From Thiobacter sp. AK1 (GTDB lineage: Bacteria; Pseudomonadota; Gammaproteobacteria; Burkholderiales; Thiobacteraceae): a DNA stretch of 64,000 nt. Position 1 is the stretch's first letter. Every line of letters begins with the position of its first letter. The notes below the pieces were generated by a model. That model did not search any database, had not been told where the DNA came from, and was given only the letters and a program-made list of their open reading frames with translations. The stretch lies in NCBI RefSeq assembly GCF_039822265.1, contig NZ_JBAJEX010000006.1:62001-126000 (forward strand). Reading direction: 5' to 3'. Made by a program: the position numbers and the translations under genes. Of this stretch, positions 41,711 to 50,380 are shown in pieces.

Positions 41711-43195
41711 GTGAGCCAACACACTGTCATCGCTGCCGTCGATCTCGGCTCCAATAGCTTTCGTCTGGAGATCGCGCGTGTCCTCGGTGACCAGATCTAT
41801 CCCCTCGACACGCTGAAGGAAACCGTGCGTCTGGCCGCGGGCCTGCGCGAGGACAAGACCCTGGACGAGGCCGCCCAGGCGCGGGCACTGGCCTGTCTCA
41901 AGCGTTTCAACGAACGCCTGCGTGGGCTTTCACCAGAAGCCGTCCGCGCGGTGGGCACAAACACCTTCCGGGTCGCCAAGAACGCCAAGGCTTTCCTATC
42001 CGCTGCTGAACAAGCCCTGGGTTTCCCCATCGAGGTGGTGGCGGGAAAGGAAGAGGCGCGTCTCATCTATCTCGGGGTTTCCCACAGCTTGCCGCCTTCG
42101 AGTGCTGTGCGGCTGGTGGTGGACATCGGCGGGGGCTCCACCGAGTGCATCATCGGCGAAGGATATGAGCCGAAGCAGATGGAAAGCCTGTACATGGGCT
42201 GCGTGAGCTTCAGTCGTCGCTTTTTTGCCGACGGTCGCTTGAGCAAAGCGGCGATGAAGGCAGCGGAGCTTGCCGCCCGCGCGGAAGTGCAGGCCATTGC
42301 CGCGGATTTCGGCGCCGCTCACTGGCAGCAGGCGGTGGGCTCTTCGGGCACCGTGCGCGCGCTAGCCGACATCTGCCGCGAAAATGGTCTCACCGACGGC
42401 GCCATCACCGCCGAGGCGCTGGATGCCATCCGCGCCATGCTGATCGAGGCGCGTGAGGTGAAAAAGCTCAAGCTACGCGGTCTTTCCGCCGACCGCGTCG
42501 CCGTGATCGCCGGCGGCTTCGCCATCCTTGCGGCGGTGTTCCGCGAGCTGGGCATTGCGCGCATGGAGGCGGCAAGCGGCGCCTTGCGCGAGGGCATTCT
42601 CTACGACATGCTGGGGCGCTTCCATCATCACGACGCTCGCGAGCTCACAGTGGAGGAATTCCTCCGCCGCTATCACGTGGACCGGCACCAGGCGGAGCGC
42701 GTGGCAAGTACAGCCGAACGCCTGCTGGCGGGGGTGGCGGCGTGCTTCCACCTGGAACCCGAGGCGGCCAAATACCTGGAATGGGCGGCGCGCCTACACG
42801 AGATCGGCATTTCCATCGCCCACTCAGGCTATCACCGGCACTCCGCCTATATCCTGGCCAATGCCGACATGCCCGGCTTCTCGCGTAAGGAGCAGGAACG
42901 TCTCGCTTTGCTTGCGCGCGCGCATCGGGGCAGCTTGGCCAAGGTCGCGCCCATGGTGAGCGCGCCCGAGGATTGGCTGTTGATCGGCGTGCTGCGGCTG
43001 GCGGTGCTGTTCAACCGGAGCCGCAGTGACCTGCCGCTACCCGCGTTGGCGCTCGAGTGGCGGGCGCGGGGCTTTCGCCTGCGGGTCGATAGACAGTGGC
43101 TGGCGGACAACCCCTTGACCGAGATGCTGCTGCACAAGGAAGAAGAGGAGTGGCGTAGCGTGGGCGTCCGGCTGGATGTGGCCGGCGCGCGCTGA
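41711..43195 (+). CDS. ppx: Exopolyphosphatase (Ppx/GppA family)
   Basis: 494 aa from the GTG at 41711. The ASKHA nucleotide-binding fold is visible: IAAVDLGSNSFRLEIARV (phosphate 1), RAVGTNTFRVAKN, VVAGKEEARLIYLGV and LVVDIGGGSTECII (phosphate 2). The C-terminal HD-like all-helical domain (about 310-490, YLEWAARLHEIGISIAHSGYHRHSAYI) is that of long Ppx. It hydrolyses polyphosphate chains or pppGpp; the phoU neighbourhood favours polyphosphate. Confidence 0.93.
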   Translation: MSQHTVIAAVDLGSNSFRLEIARVLGDQIYPLDTLKETVRLAAGLREDKTLDEAAQARALACLKRFNERLRGLSPEAVRAVGTNTFRVAKNAKAFLSAAEQALGFPIEVVAGKEEARLIYLGVSHSLPPSSAVRLVVDIGGGSTECIIGEGYEPKQMESLYMGCVSFSRRFFADGRLSKAAMKAAELAARAEVQAIAADFGAAHWQQAVGSSGTVRALADICRENGLTDGAITAEALDAIRAMLIEAREVKKLKLRGLSADRVAVIAGGFAILAAVFRELGIARMEAASGALREGILYDMLGRFHHHDARELTVEEFLRRYHVDRHQAERVASTAERLLAGVAACFHLEPEAAKYLEWAARLHEIGISIAHSGYHRHSAYILANADMPGFSRKEQERLALLARAHRGSLAKVAPMVSAPEDWLLIGVLRLAVLFNRSRSDLPLPALALEWRARGFRLRVDRQWLADNPLTEMLLHKEEEEWRSVGVRLDVAGAR

Positions 43196-43386
43196 AGCCC
43201 AATTTCCCATGCGCCCGAATCGTGGTGGAGGCCCACGGCGGCGTCGCGTACCACCCAGTCGCCTGGCGGGCTGGGGATCTCGAATCCGTAGCCTTTCTCG
43301 CTTGAATAGATCGGACCGCCCCGGTCACCGTGCGGTTTGGGTGGCCGCCTACGTGCAAGTCCCATGCCAGGACCTGTGCGATGGGG

Positions 43387-43459
43387 TGCCGACAGTAGGA
43401 TTCGAACCCACGACCTTCTGATTACAAATCAGCTGCTCTACCAGCTGAGCTATGCCGGC
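43387..43459 (-). tRNA. tRNA-Thr (anticodon UGU)
   Basis: Minus strand, 73 nt without CCA. The acceptor GCCGGCA pairs with TGTCGGC (one G-T pair). The D arm TAGCTCAGCTGGTAGAGCA, the anticodon loop TTTGTAA with TGT for ACA codons, and the T arm GTGGGTTCGAATCCTAC are all present. The 3' end reads A then CCCCA, so CCA is not exactly encoded. Confidence 0.95.
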
Positions 43460-44107
43460 GAAGCGCCCATTATCCCAGATTTTCGCCGGCGCCGGCTCCA
43501 TGCCCGCCCTTGCATCCCCAGGCCCGTCCCAGGCGCTGCAGAGCAAACCTTGATTTTTGGCCCCGTCGGGGCGAAGGTTGTCCGAGCTGCCCCTAAAAAT
43601 CCACAAACCAGACAAGAAAGTCCCGTATCAGAAGCACTTATCTGTGCAATCAAAATTTCTGTATTGCTAAATTAGGGGATTCTTATGTAGAGTCCGCGCC
43701 TTTGCGCATGGGCGGCGCGGCTGCTTGCGTCCCCCGTGGCCATCGCGCCATTGACCCGGGCGCTGTGCCTTTTCAAAAGCCGCTTAGGCCGTGCTGCTTA
43801 AGGTCAGACCTTCCGCTGCATGGGCTATGGTATGGAGGGTTGCGTCGATGCGACGCAGTCCCGCGGGTTTGGGCGAGGTTAGCCTGATCGCGGCGCACGT
43901 TGCGCCCCTGGCGTCCGGGTGCAGATGGCTACGCCATCCGTCATACCGCGCGCCATAGACGCTCCGCAATCCAGGGAGCGGGGGCGTGCAAAATGAAGAA
44001 GGAATGGGGTGGCCAGTCGGCCAGTCTGTGACGCTTAAGGGCAGTACGGGCGAAACGGTGCGCCGCTTTGATGGGCGTCGCGTCTTGCCATCGACGAGGA
44101 CGGATTC
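43460..44107. other. Long leader region upstream of soeA
   Basis: About 650 bp without a supported gene. An AT-rich island at about 43640-43690 stands out from the high-GC surroundings. It holds an AATTT-N10-AAATT dyad (43654-43673) and an imperfect dyad GGATTCTTATGTAGAGTCC (43677-43695). This is the likely promoter/operator area of the soe operon, leaving an untranslated leader of about 400 nt. No riboswitch class is recognised. Confidence 0.4.
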
Positions 44108-46975
44108 ATGAGTGCAGTGATCAAGACCGAAAACCACGAACGGCAACAAGTCAAATACACGACCTGCTACATGTGTGCCTGCCGGTGTGGCATCAAGGTG
44201 ACCCTGGAAGACGGCAAGGTTCGCTTCATCCAGGGCAACCGCAACCATCCCACCAACCAGGGTGTGCTGTGTGCCAAGGGCAACGCCGGGATCATGAAGC
44301 AGTATTCCCCGGCCAAGCTGAAGAAGCCGCTCATGCGCAAGCCCGGCGCGCCCCGCGGCGCGGGCGAGTTCGTGGAGATCGAGTGGGAACAGGCCCTGGA
44401 CCTGCTCACCGATCGGCTCGATCTGATCCGCTCCACCGATCCCTCCAAGCTTGCCTTCTTCACCGGTCGCGACCAGATGCAGGCTCTGACGGGCCTCTGG
44501 GCGCAGCAGTTCGGCACGCCCAACTGGGCGGCTCATGGCGGCTTCTGTTCCGTGAACATGGCGGCGGCGGGCTTGTACACCATCGGTTTTTCTTTCTGGG
44601 AGTTCGGCGCGCCAGACTGGGATTACGCCAAGTACTTCATCCTGTGGGGCGTGGCGGAGGACCATTCCTCCAACCCCATCAAGATCGGGCTGGAGAAACT
44701 CAAACGCCACGGCGGCAAGTTCGTGTCGGTCAACCCGGTGCGCACCGGCTATTCCGCCATCGCCGACGAGTGGGTGCCCATTCGACCCGGCATGGATGGC
44801 TTGCTTGCACTGTCCATCGTGCATGTGTTGCTCTCGCGGGAGCTGTTCGACTGGGAATTCCTGGTGCGCTATACCAACGCGCCGTGGCTCGTGGTGCAAA
44901 CGCCGGGACAGAAAGGGGATGGGTTGTTCCTGCGCGACGAGGCGGGCCATCCCCTGGTGTGGGATCTGGAAAAACAGGCCTTCGTCTCCGCACTGGAGGC
45001 GGACATTGCGCCTGCGCTGTTCGGCGAGTTCGTGGCACCGGATGGTCGGCCGGTGAAGACGGTCATGACGCTGGTGGCCGAACGCTACCTGGACGAGCGC
45101 TATGCGCCGCAGAACGTGGCGCATGAATGCGGCGTGCCTGCGGAGCAAATCGAGCGTCTGGCGCTGGAAATGGCCCATGTCGCTTTCAAGGAGCAGATCG
45201 AGCTTCCCATCCAGTGGACCGACGTCTGGGGCCGCAGCCACGACAAGGTGGTGGGACGACCCGTGGCCATGTATGCCATGCGCGGCATATCCGCGCACTC
45301 CAATGGCTTCCACGCCTGCCGCGCTATCCATCTGATCCAGATCCTGCTGGGCGCGCTCGACGGTCCCGGCAACTTCCGCGCGCGCGCGCCCTATCCCAAG
45401 CCCATTCCGCCGCACCAGCTGCCGGAGAACAACCTGGACATCATCCATGCGCCCAACACGCCCCTGGCGCGGCCGCCCCTGGGCTTCCCCACCCGTCCCG
45501 AGGATCTGGTGATCGACCCGGAAGGCCATCCGGTGCGCATCGACAAGGCCTATTCCTGGGAGTCGCCGCTGGCCTCCCATGGTCTCATGCACATGGTGAT
45601 CACCAACGCCACCAACCACGATCCTTACGCCATCGACACACTGATCCTGTTCATGGCCAACATGGCGTGGAACTCCACCATGAACACCAAGAGCATCCAG
45701 GAGATGCTGGTGCAGGAGGATCCGGAAGAGTACGGACAATACAAGATCCCCTTCCTGGTGGTGGTCGATGCCTTCCACTCTGAGATGGTGAACTTCGCCG
45801 ACCTGGTGCTGCCGGACACCACCTACCTGGAGCGTCACGACTGCATTTCCCTGCTGGACCGTCCCATCTCCGAGCCGGATGCGGCCGCGGATGCCATTCG
45901 TCATCCCGTAGTCACGCCGGACCGGGACGTGCGCCCCTGGCAGGAGGTGCTGGTGGAGCTCGCGTCTCGCCTGAAATTCCCTGCCTTCACCAACAAGGAC
46001 GGCACCCGCAAATTCAAGGACTACAAGGACTTCATCGTCAATTTCGAACGCAGTCCTGGCGTGGGCTTCCTTGCTGGCTGGCGTGGCAAGGACGGTAGCA
46101 AGTCCCTCAAGGGCGAGCCCAATCCCAACCAGTGGGAGAAGTACATCGAGAACCAGTCCTTCTTCGCCCACCATTGGCCCGACAGTCAGAAATACAATCG
46201 CTTCGCCAATAAGGCGTATCTAGAAGTGGCGGCGGAAGCAGGTTTCGTCGGCAAGGTCGAGCCCATCATCATGCAGATCTATTCCGAGCCGCTGCAGAAA
46301 TTCCGGCTTGCCGGTATGGGGCTGTATGACGGTCCGCAACCCACCAATCCGGCCGACCGGGAGCGCCTCACGAAGTATTTCGACCCGCTGCCCCTGTGGT
46401 ATCAGCCCCTGGAACAGCAGCGCGTCAATGCCGAGGAATATCCCTTCTACGCGCTCACTCAGCGCCCCATGTTCATGTATCACTCTTGGGATTCCCAGAA
46501 TGCCTGGCTGCGCCAGATCATGGCTCAGAACTATCTGCACATGAACGCGAAGAAGGCCGCGGAGCTGGGGCTCAAGGACTACGACTGGGTGTGGGTGGAA
46601 TCCCACAATGGCCGCATCCGTTGCCAGATCAAGACCATGGAAGGCTGCGAGGAAAACACAGTCTGGACCTGGAACGCCATTGGCAAGCAGGCCGGTACTT
46701 GGGGTCTTGCGCCCGATGCCTCGGAGGCAAGAAAGGGCTTCCTGCTCAACCACCTGATCTCCGAGCTCCTGCCGGAAAAGCCCGGCGAGCGGCGCATCAC
46801 CAACTCGGATCCCGTGACCGGCCAGGCCGCCTGGTTCGATCTGCGCGTGAAAATCTACAAGGCCGAGCCGGGCGAAGTGGGCAGCCAACCCCAGTTCCCC
46901 GAGGTCAAGCCCTTGCCCTGGGATGACGGCAAGCGTCCAGACGTGCTGCGTTACACGGCGCGCAGCGATTCCTGA
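44108..46975 (+). CDS. soeA: Sulfite dehydrogenase (quinone) SoeA, molybdopterin catalytic subunit
   Basis: 955 aa Mo-bisPGD oxidoreductase of the DMSO-reductase superfamily. The N-terminal [4Fe-4S] site is C20-x2-C23-x3-C27...C55 (TTCYMCACRCG, GVLCAKGNAG). C147 in HGGFCSVNMAA is the likely Mo ligand. There is no Tat signal peptide, so it is cytoplasmic, unlike PsrA/PhsA and matching SoeA. It is followed by a four-cluster ferredoxin subunit and a DmsC-type membrane anchor, giving SoeABC, which oxidises cytoplasmic sulfite to sulfate and reduces quinone. The rhodanese-tusA-dsrE2 neighbours support sulfur oxidation. Polysulfide or formate substrates are the alternatives. Confidence 0.87.
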   Translation: MSAVIKTENHERQQVKYTTCYMCACRCGIKVTLEDGKVRFIQGNRNHPTNQGVLCAKGNAGIMKQYSPAKLKKPLMRKPGAPRGAGEFVEIEWEQALDLLTDRLDLIRSTDPSKLAFFTGRDQMQALTGLWAQQFGTPNWAAHGGFCSVNMAAAGLYTIGFSFWEFGAPDWDYAKYFILWGVAEDHSSNPIKIGLEKLKRHGGKFVSVNPVRTGYSAIADEWVPIRPGMDGLLALSIVHVLLSRELFDWEFLVRYTNAPWLVVQTPGQKGDGLFLRDEAGHPLVWDLEKQAFVSALEADIAPALFGEFVAPDGRPVKTVMTLVAERYLDERYAPQNVAHECGVPAEQIERLALEMAHVAFKEQIELPIQWTDVWGRSHDKVVGRPVAMYAMRGISAHSNGFHACRAIHLIQILLGALDGPGNFRARAPYPKPIPPHQLPENNLDIIHAPNTPLARPPLGFPTRPEDLVIDPEGHPVRIDKAYSWESPLASHGLMHMVITNATNHDPYAIDTLILFMANMAWNSTMNTKSIQEMLVQEDPEEYGQYKIPFLVVVDAFHSEMVNFADLVLPDTTYLERHDCISLLDRPISEPDAAADAIRHPVVTPDRDVRPWQEVLVELASRLKFPAFTNKDGTRKFKDYKDFIVNFERSPGVGFLAGWRGKDGSKSLKGEPNPNQWEKYIENQSFFAHHWPDSQKYNRFANKAYLEVAAEAGFVGKVEPIIMQIYSEPLQKFRLAGMGLYDGPQPTNPADRERLTKYFDPLPLWYQPLEQQRVNAEEYPFYALTQRPMFMYHSWDSQNAWLRQIMAQNYLHMNAKKAAELGLKDYDWVWVESHNGRIRCQIKTMEGCEENTVWTWNAIGKQAGTWGLAPDASEARKGFLLNHLISELLPEKPGERRITNSDPVTGQAAWFDLRVKIYKAEPGEVGSQPQFPEVKPLPWDDGKRPDVLRYTARSDS

Positions 46976-47017
46976 TTGTTGCCCGCCCTCCTTTGGCAAT
47001 GAGCGAGGTTTAAGAAA

Positions 47018-47713
47018 ATGCGACTTGGACTGGTCATCGATCTGGACGTGTGCGTGGGCTGCCATGCCTGCGCCATCGCCTGCAAGCAATGGAACGCCTC
47101 TGGGACGACGGGGCCATTATCGGACTATCAACCCTATGGCGCAGAGCCATCGGGCGTGTGGTTCAACCGCATCCGTCATTTCGAGGTGGGCGAGTATCCC
47201 CACAACAAGACCATCAACTTTCCCATGTCCTGCATGCACTGCGAGGACGCGGCCTGCGTCACGGTGTGTCCCACCGGCGCCTCCTACAAGCGCGCCGAAG
47301 ACGGCATCGTGTTGGTGGACCAGGACAAGTGCATGGGCTGCAACTACTGCTCCTGGGCCTGCCCCTACGGCGCCCGGGAGCTGGACCGCGCATCCGGCAC
47401 CATGAAGAAGTGCACGCTATGCGTGGACCGCATCTACGACGAGACCATTCCCATCGAGGAGCGCCAGCCCGCCTGTGTCCTCACCTGTCCCGCCCATGCG
47501 CGCATGTTTGGCGACTTCGACGATCCGGACTCCGCGGTGTCGCGCGCGGTGCGCGAGCGGGAGGGCTATCAACTCCTGCCAGAGCTGGGCTACAACCCCA
47601 CCAACCACTACCTGCCGCCGCGCAAGGCACCGCCGATTCCCACCGAGAATCTGGGCCAGCCCGGCTTCAAGGAGCGGCTGAAGACGTTCGCCAACAAACT
47701 GGTCAAACGCTAA
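47018..47713 (+). CDS. soeB: Sulfite dehydrogenase SoeB, iron-sulfur subunit
   Basis: 231 aa with four [4Fe-4S] motifs in the order usual for DmsB/SoeB: CVGCHACAIACK (C12, C15, C18, C22), CMHCEDAACVTVCPTGA, CMGCNYCSWACPYGAREL, and CTLCVDRI ... CVLTCPAHARMFGD. It relays electrons from SoeA to the membrane subunit. It starts 42 bp after soeA with AGCGAGG upstream. No signal peptide, so it stays on the cytoplasmic side. Confidence 0.9.
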   Translation: MRLGLVIDLDVCVGCHACAIACKQWNASGTTGPLSDYQPYGAEPSGVWFNRIRHFEVGEYPHNKTINFPMSCMHCEDAACVTVCPTGASYKRAEDGIVLVDQDKCMGCNYCSWACPYGARELDRASGTMKKCTLCVDRIYDETIPIEERQPACVLTCPAHARMFGDFDDPDSAVSRAVREREGYQLLPELGYNPTNHYLPPRKAPPIPTENLGQPGFKERLKTFANKLVKR

Positions 47714-47791
47714 CGCGTCAGGCGCGCCGGGCGAGCCCAAGCCATCGGTTTGCCCATCGCGTCTGATGCCCCACGCCTCACGGAGAGACAC

Positions 47792-48724
47792 ATGCATCCC
47801 GCATTCAGCGTCATTTTTTTCACCGTCGCCTCTGGTGCCGGCTTCGGCCTGTTCGCCCTGTTGTATCTCGCCGACCTGCTCCAACTGGGTGGCGGGCTGT
47901 CGCGCCAACAAGTCTCGGTCGGTGGCGCTATCGCCCTCGTGCTCATCATCGCGGGCCTCCTCTCATCGGTAGGCCACCTGGCCAATCCCAAGAATGCCTG
48001 GCGTGCCTTCAGCCGCTGGCGCACCTCCTGGCTGTCGCGGGAAGGCGTGTTCGCCGTGACCTTCTTCCCCTTCGCCTTCGGTTACGTGGGCCTGTCCTTC
48101 CTCGATCTCGGGCTGGAAGGACTGCTTCTGACCCTGGGCGCGCTCGCCACCCTGCTGGCGTGGGTCACCGTCTTCTCCACCAGCATGATCTATGCGTGCT
48201 TGAAGACCATTCGCCAGTGGAACACGCCCCTGGTGCCCGCCAACTATCTGGCGCTGGGCCATTACACGGGCGCGCTGATTCTCATGCTGATCGCCAATCA
48301 GGGCGAGGTGGACCGCGCGCCCTATTACTTCCTCGTGCTTGCTTTCCTGGTGGCTGCGGCCTTCCTGAAGGGACTCTATTACTTCTGGATCGGCAGCCCC
48401 GTGGCGGCATCCACCATCCACACCGCCACCGGCTTCACCCGCGCCCAGGTCAAGCTGTTCGACGCCGGCCATACCCACGGCACCTTCCTCACCCAGGAAT
48501 TCGGTTTCCAGATCGCGCGGCGCTGGGCGCTGGCACTGCGCATTTTCGTGTTCTTGGCCGGCTTCGTGATCCCGTTTGTCTGGCTGGTGCAAGCCGGGCC
48601 CGAGGTAAGTGGGGGTGCCGTCGTTGCCCTCATCGCCCTGCTGGGCGTGCTGGCCGAGCGTTGGTTGTTCTTTGCCGAGGCGCGCCATGTGGTCAATCTC
48701 TACCATGGCGCGCAGCGTTGCTGA
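47792..48724 (+). CDS. soeC: Sulfite dehydrogenase SoeC, DmsC-family membrane anchor
   Basis: 310 aa from the ATG at 47792, behind CGGAGAG; an earlier in-frame start at 47750 has no such site. Eight hydrophobic helices can be traced, with DmsC-type landmarks GAGFGLFALLYLADLL, SVGHLANPKNAWRAFSRWRTSWLSREG (about 60-86) and VFSTSMIYACLKTIRQWNTP. It anchors SoeAB to the inner membrane and passes electrons to the quinone pool. This is DmsC type rather than NrfD type, as in known SoeC proteins. Confidence 0.88.
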   Translation: MHPAFSVIFFTVASGAGFGLFALLYLADLLQLGGGLSRQQVSVGGAIALVLIIAGLLSSVGHLANPKNAWRAFSRWRTSWLSREGVFAVTFFPFAFGYVGLSFLDLGLEGLLLTLGALATLLAWVTVFSTSMIYACLKTIRQWNTPLVPANYLALGHYTGALILMLIANQGEVDRAPYYFLVLAFLVAAAFLKGLYYFWIGSPVAASTIHTATGFTRAQVKLFDAGHTHGTFLTQEFGFQIARRWALALRIFVFLAGFVIPFVWLVQAGPEVSGGAVVALIALLGVLAERWLFFAEARHVVNLYHGAQRC

Positions 48725-48729
48725 GTGTC

Positions 48730-48757
48730 TTGAAATCCAATGAGATGCCTGTATATT
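48730..48757 (+). promoter_or_regulatory. Promoter of the rhodanese gene
   Basis: -35 TTGAAA (48730-48735), 16-bp spacer, -10 TATATT (48752-48757). The -10 is the left arm of a perfect dyad. Confidence 0.75.
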
Positions 48758-48773
48758 AGCGCAGCCTAATATA
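48752..48773. promoter_or_regulatory. Operator dyad overlapping the rhodanese -10 (ArsR-type candidate)
   Basis: TATATTAG-N6-CTAATATA, a perfect 8-bp inverted repeat. The core reads ATTA-N8-TAAT. It covers the -10 and probable start site, so it should act as a repressor site. The geometry resembles sites of ArsR-family sulfide/persulfide sensors (BigR, YgaV, SqrR). Confidence 0.7.
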
Positions 48774-48789
48774 GCTTCGGAGGTTTTTC

Positions 48790-49119
48790 ATGTTTGGAAT
48801 GCCTAGCATCAAGGAAGTGGACCCGCACACGGTGCAGCGCATGCAGGCAGAAGGCGAGGTGGTCTTGGTGGATGTGCGCACCGAGGCGGAGTTCGCCGCC
48901 GGCGCGATTCCGGGGGCGAAGTTCATGCCCTTGCACCTGCTGCCCTTGGCAGGCGAGCAGTTGCCCAAAGACAAGCCCGTGGTGTTCTACTGCCGCAGTG
49001 GTGCCCGTTCCGCCCAGGCCTGCCTCTTCATGGCCAACAAGGGCTATGACCAGGTGTACAACCTAGCCGGCGGCATCATCAACTGGGCGCGCGCGGGGCT
49101 GGCTTTGGCTGCGGCCTGA
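48790..49119 (+). CDS. Single-domain rhodanese-like sulfurtransferase
   Basis: 109 aa, one rhodanese domain. VVLVDVRTEAEFAAGAIPGAKFMPL leads to the active-site loop FYCRSGARSAQA with C68 as the persulfide-forming residue, then AGGIINWARAGL. It is cytoplasmic (no signal). In sulfur oxidisers such a protein loads sulfane sulfur onto TusA, and here tusA and dsrE2 follow in that order. The RBS is GGAGG at about 48779. Its promoter overlaps a strong dyad. Confidence 0.9.
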   Translation: MFGMPSIKEVDPHTVQRMQAEGEVVLVDVRTEAEFAAGAIPGAKFMPLHLLPLAGEQLPKDKPVVFYCRSGARSAQACLFMANKGYDQVYNLAGGIINWARAGLALAAA

Positions 49120-49211
49120 TGCGTCTTTAGCGGGCCGGCCCGTACCCGTTCCGCCCGCCGCGCATGACCGGGGGCACGCTGCGGGGGCATTGCGTGCATC
49201 CCCTGCGGGAG

Positions 49212-49240
49212 TTGCCAGGCGCGGGCAAGTGGATTATAAA
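49212..49240 (+). promoter_or_regulatory. Promoter of tusA
   Basis: -35 TTGCCA (49212-49217), 17-bp spacer, -10 TATAAA (49235-49240), 62 bp before the tusA start. Confidence 0.75.
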
Positions 49241-49256
49241 TAGCCGTTTCACGCAT

Positions 49257-49272
49257 ATTCGTTGTTGCGAAT
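49257..49272. promoter_or_regulatory. ATTC-N8-GAAT dyad downstream of the tusA promoter
   Basis: ATTCG-N6-CGAAT, which reads as ATTC-N8-GAAT, the consensus form described for SqrR. It lies 16 bp after the -10, inside the initial transcribed region. The spacing equals that of the rhodanese operator core. Confidence 0.65.
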
Positions 49273-49301
49273 TTTTTCATAAACCCTTCTGGAGGCTCAC
49301 C

Positions 49302-49529
49302 ATGAACTTTGACAAAGAACTCGACGCCCGCGGCCTGAACTGCCCGCTGCCCATTCTCCGTACCAAGAAAGCGCTCGCCGAGATGTCCAGCGGTCAGGTG
49401 CTCAAGGTCATCGCCACGGATCCTGGTTCCGTCAAAGACATGCAGGCCTTCGCCAAGCAGACCGGTAATGAGCTGGTGTCCTCCGCCGAATCCGGTGGCG
49501 AATTCGTCTTCTTCATGAAGAAAAAATAA
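49302..49529 (+). CDS. tusA: Sulfur carrier protein TusA
   Basis: 75 aa from the ATG at 49302, behind TCTGGAGG. ELDARGLNCPLPILRTKKALAEM contains the active C14 in the CPxP motif. It ends GGEFVFFMKKK. TusA takes persulfide sulfur from rhodanese and passes it to DsrE-type proteins and, in sulfur oxidisers, to sHdr or Dsr. Its own promoter suggests independent high expression; dsrE2 follows after 86 bp. Confidence 0.93.
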   Translation: MNFDKELDARGLNCPLPILRTKKALAEMSSGQVLKVIATDPGSVKDMQAFAKQTGNELVSSAESGGEFVFFMKKK

Positions 49530-49615
49530 ACCCCGCAATTTTCACACCTGCGCATAAGGATAACGACGGTTGGACAGAAACGGGCGCGACCCAACTTTGA
49601 GAGGAGGCACACACG

Positions 49616-50125
49616 ATGGATGAAAAGAAACTCGCGATCATCGCCACCAAAGGCACGCTCGATTGGGCCTACCCGCCCCTGATCCTCGCGTCCACCGCCG
49701 CGGCGCTGGGCTATCAAGTCCAGGTCTTCTTCACCTTTTATGGTCTGCAGATCCTGCGCAAGGACTTGAGCGGCCTCAAGGTGAGCCCCTTGGGTAATCC
49801 GGGCATGCCCATGAAGATGCCCTTTGGACCAAAGTGGTTCCAGAGCATCAACTGGAACATCCCCAACGCCGTGCAGGCCATCGTGCCTGGTTTCGAATCG
49901 CTGGCCACCGCCCTCATGAAGAAGACCATTGCCAACAACGGCGTGGCGACGATCGAGGAACTGCGCACCTTGTGTAGGGAAGCGGACGTGAAGTTCATCG
50001 CCTGCCAGATGACCGTCGATCTGTTCGGCTTCGAGCACGAGGACTTCATCGACGGATTGGAATATGGCGGTGCCGCCACCTTCTTCGAATTCGCGGGCGA
50101 AAGCGACATTTGCCTCTTCATCTAA
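49616..50125 (+). CDS. dsrE2: DsrE2-family sulfurtransferase
   Basis: 169 aa behind GAGAGGAGG. DsrE/DsrF-like fold: KLAIIATKGTLDWAYPPLILASTAAALGYQVQVFFTFYGLQIL at the N-terminus, and FIACQMTVDLFGF with the conserved C130 (C120 is the second Cys, LRTLCREAD). The mature end is ESDICLFI. No transmembrane helix is evident, so it is a soluble DsrE2B-like member rather than the membrane form. It cooperates with rhodanese and TusA in cytoplasmic sulfur relay. A strong terminator follows, separating it from lbpA. Confidence 0.88.
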   Translation: MDEKKLAIIATKGTLDWAYPPLILASTAAALGYQVQVFFTFYGLQILRKDLSGLKVSPLGNPGMPMKMPFGPKWFQSINWNIPNAVQAIVPGFESLATALMKKTIANNGVATIEELRTLCREADVKFIACQMTVDLFGFEHEDFIDGLEYGGAATFFEFAGESDICLFI

Positions 50126-50143
50126 GCCCCGTTCACGGCAAAG

Positions 50144-50170
50144 AAAGGCGGCCATCGTGCCGCCTTTTTT
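50144..50170 (+). terminator. Rho-independent terminator after dsrE2
   Basis: Stem AAAGGCGGC (50144-50152), loop CATCGT, GCCGCCTTT and a T run to 50170. Confidence 0.9.
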
Positions 50171-50241
50171 GTGCTCCGGCCGTCTGTGCTGACCGTCGTG
50201 AGCCGTGCCTGGATTCCCGGTTTTTTCGGCATACGCTCGGC

Positions 50242-50268
50242 AATCGCGGCTAAAGCCCCGCCCACAGC
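50242..50268. repeat. REP-like element upstream of lbpA
   Basis: AATCGCGGCTAAAGCCCCGC and following CCACAGC, inverted orientation of the window's REP family. It lies in the 255-bp dsrE2-lbpA gap, which also holds a possible -10 TACAAT at 50320-50325 with no good -35. Confidence 0.65.
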
Positions 50269-50380
50269 AGCATCCCCACGCTAAGCAGTGGTATCGAGGG
50301 TGCAGCGCGCGAACTGGGTTACAATTCCGTCACACCCACTTCCCATCAGCAAGCGCGCCGTGGGCGCGTTGCGAGCGACG

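Noticed and set aside
43784-46174. 796-codon open frame on the minus strand
   Set aside because: It lies antisense to soeA, and its product is low-complexity His/Arg/Gly-rich with no recognisable domain; the plus strand carries a full Mo-enzyme. It is a shadow frame of high-GC DNA.
44108-48724. Polysulfide/thiosulfate reductase or formate dehydrogenase as identity of the Mo enzyme
   Set aside because: PsrA/PhsA types carry a Tat signal, absent here; formate dehydrogenases have other subunit sets. The sulfur-oxidation neighbours and DmsC-type anchor fit SoeABC better, although biochemistry is lacking.
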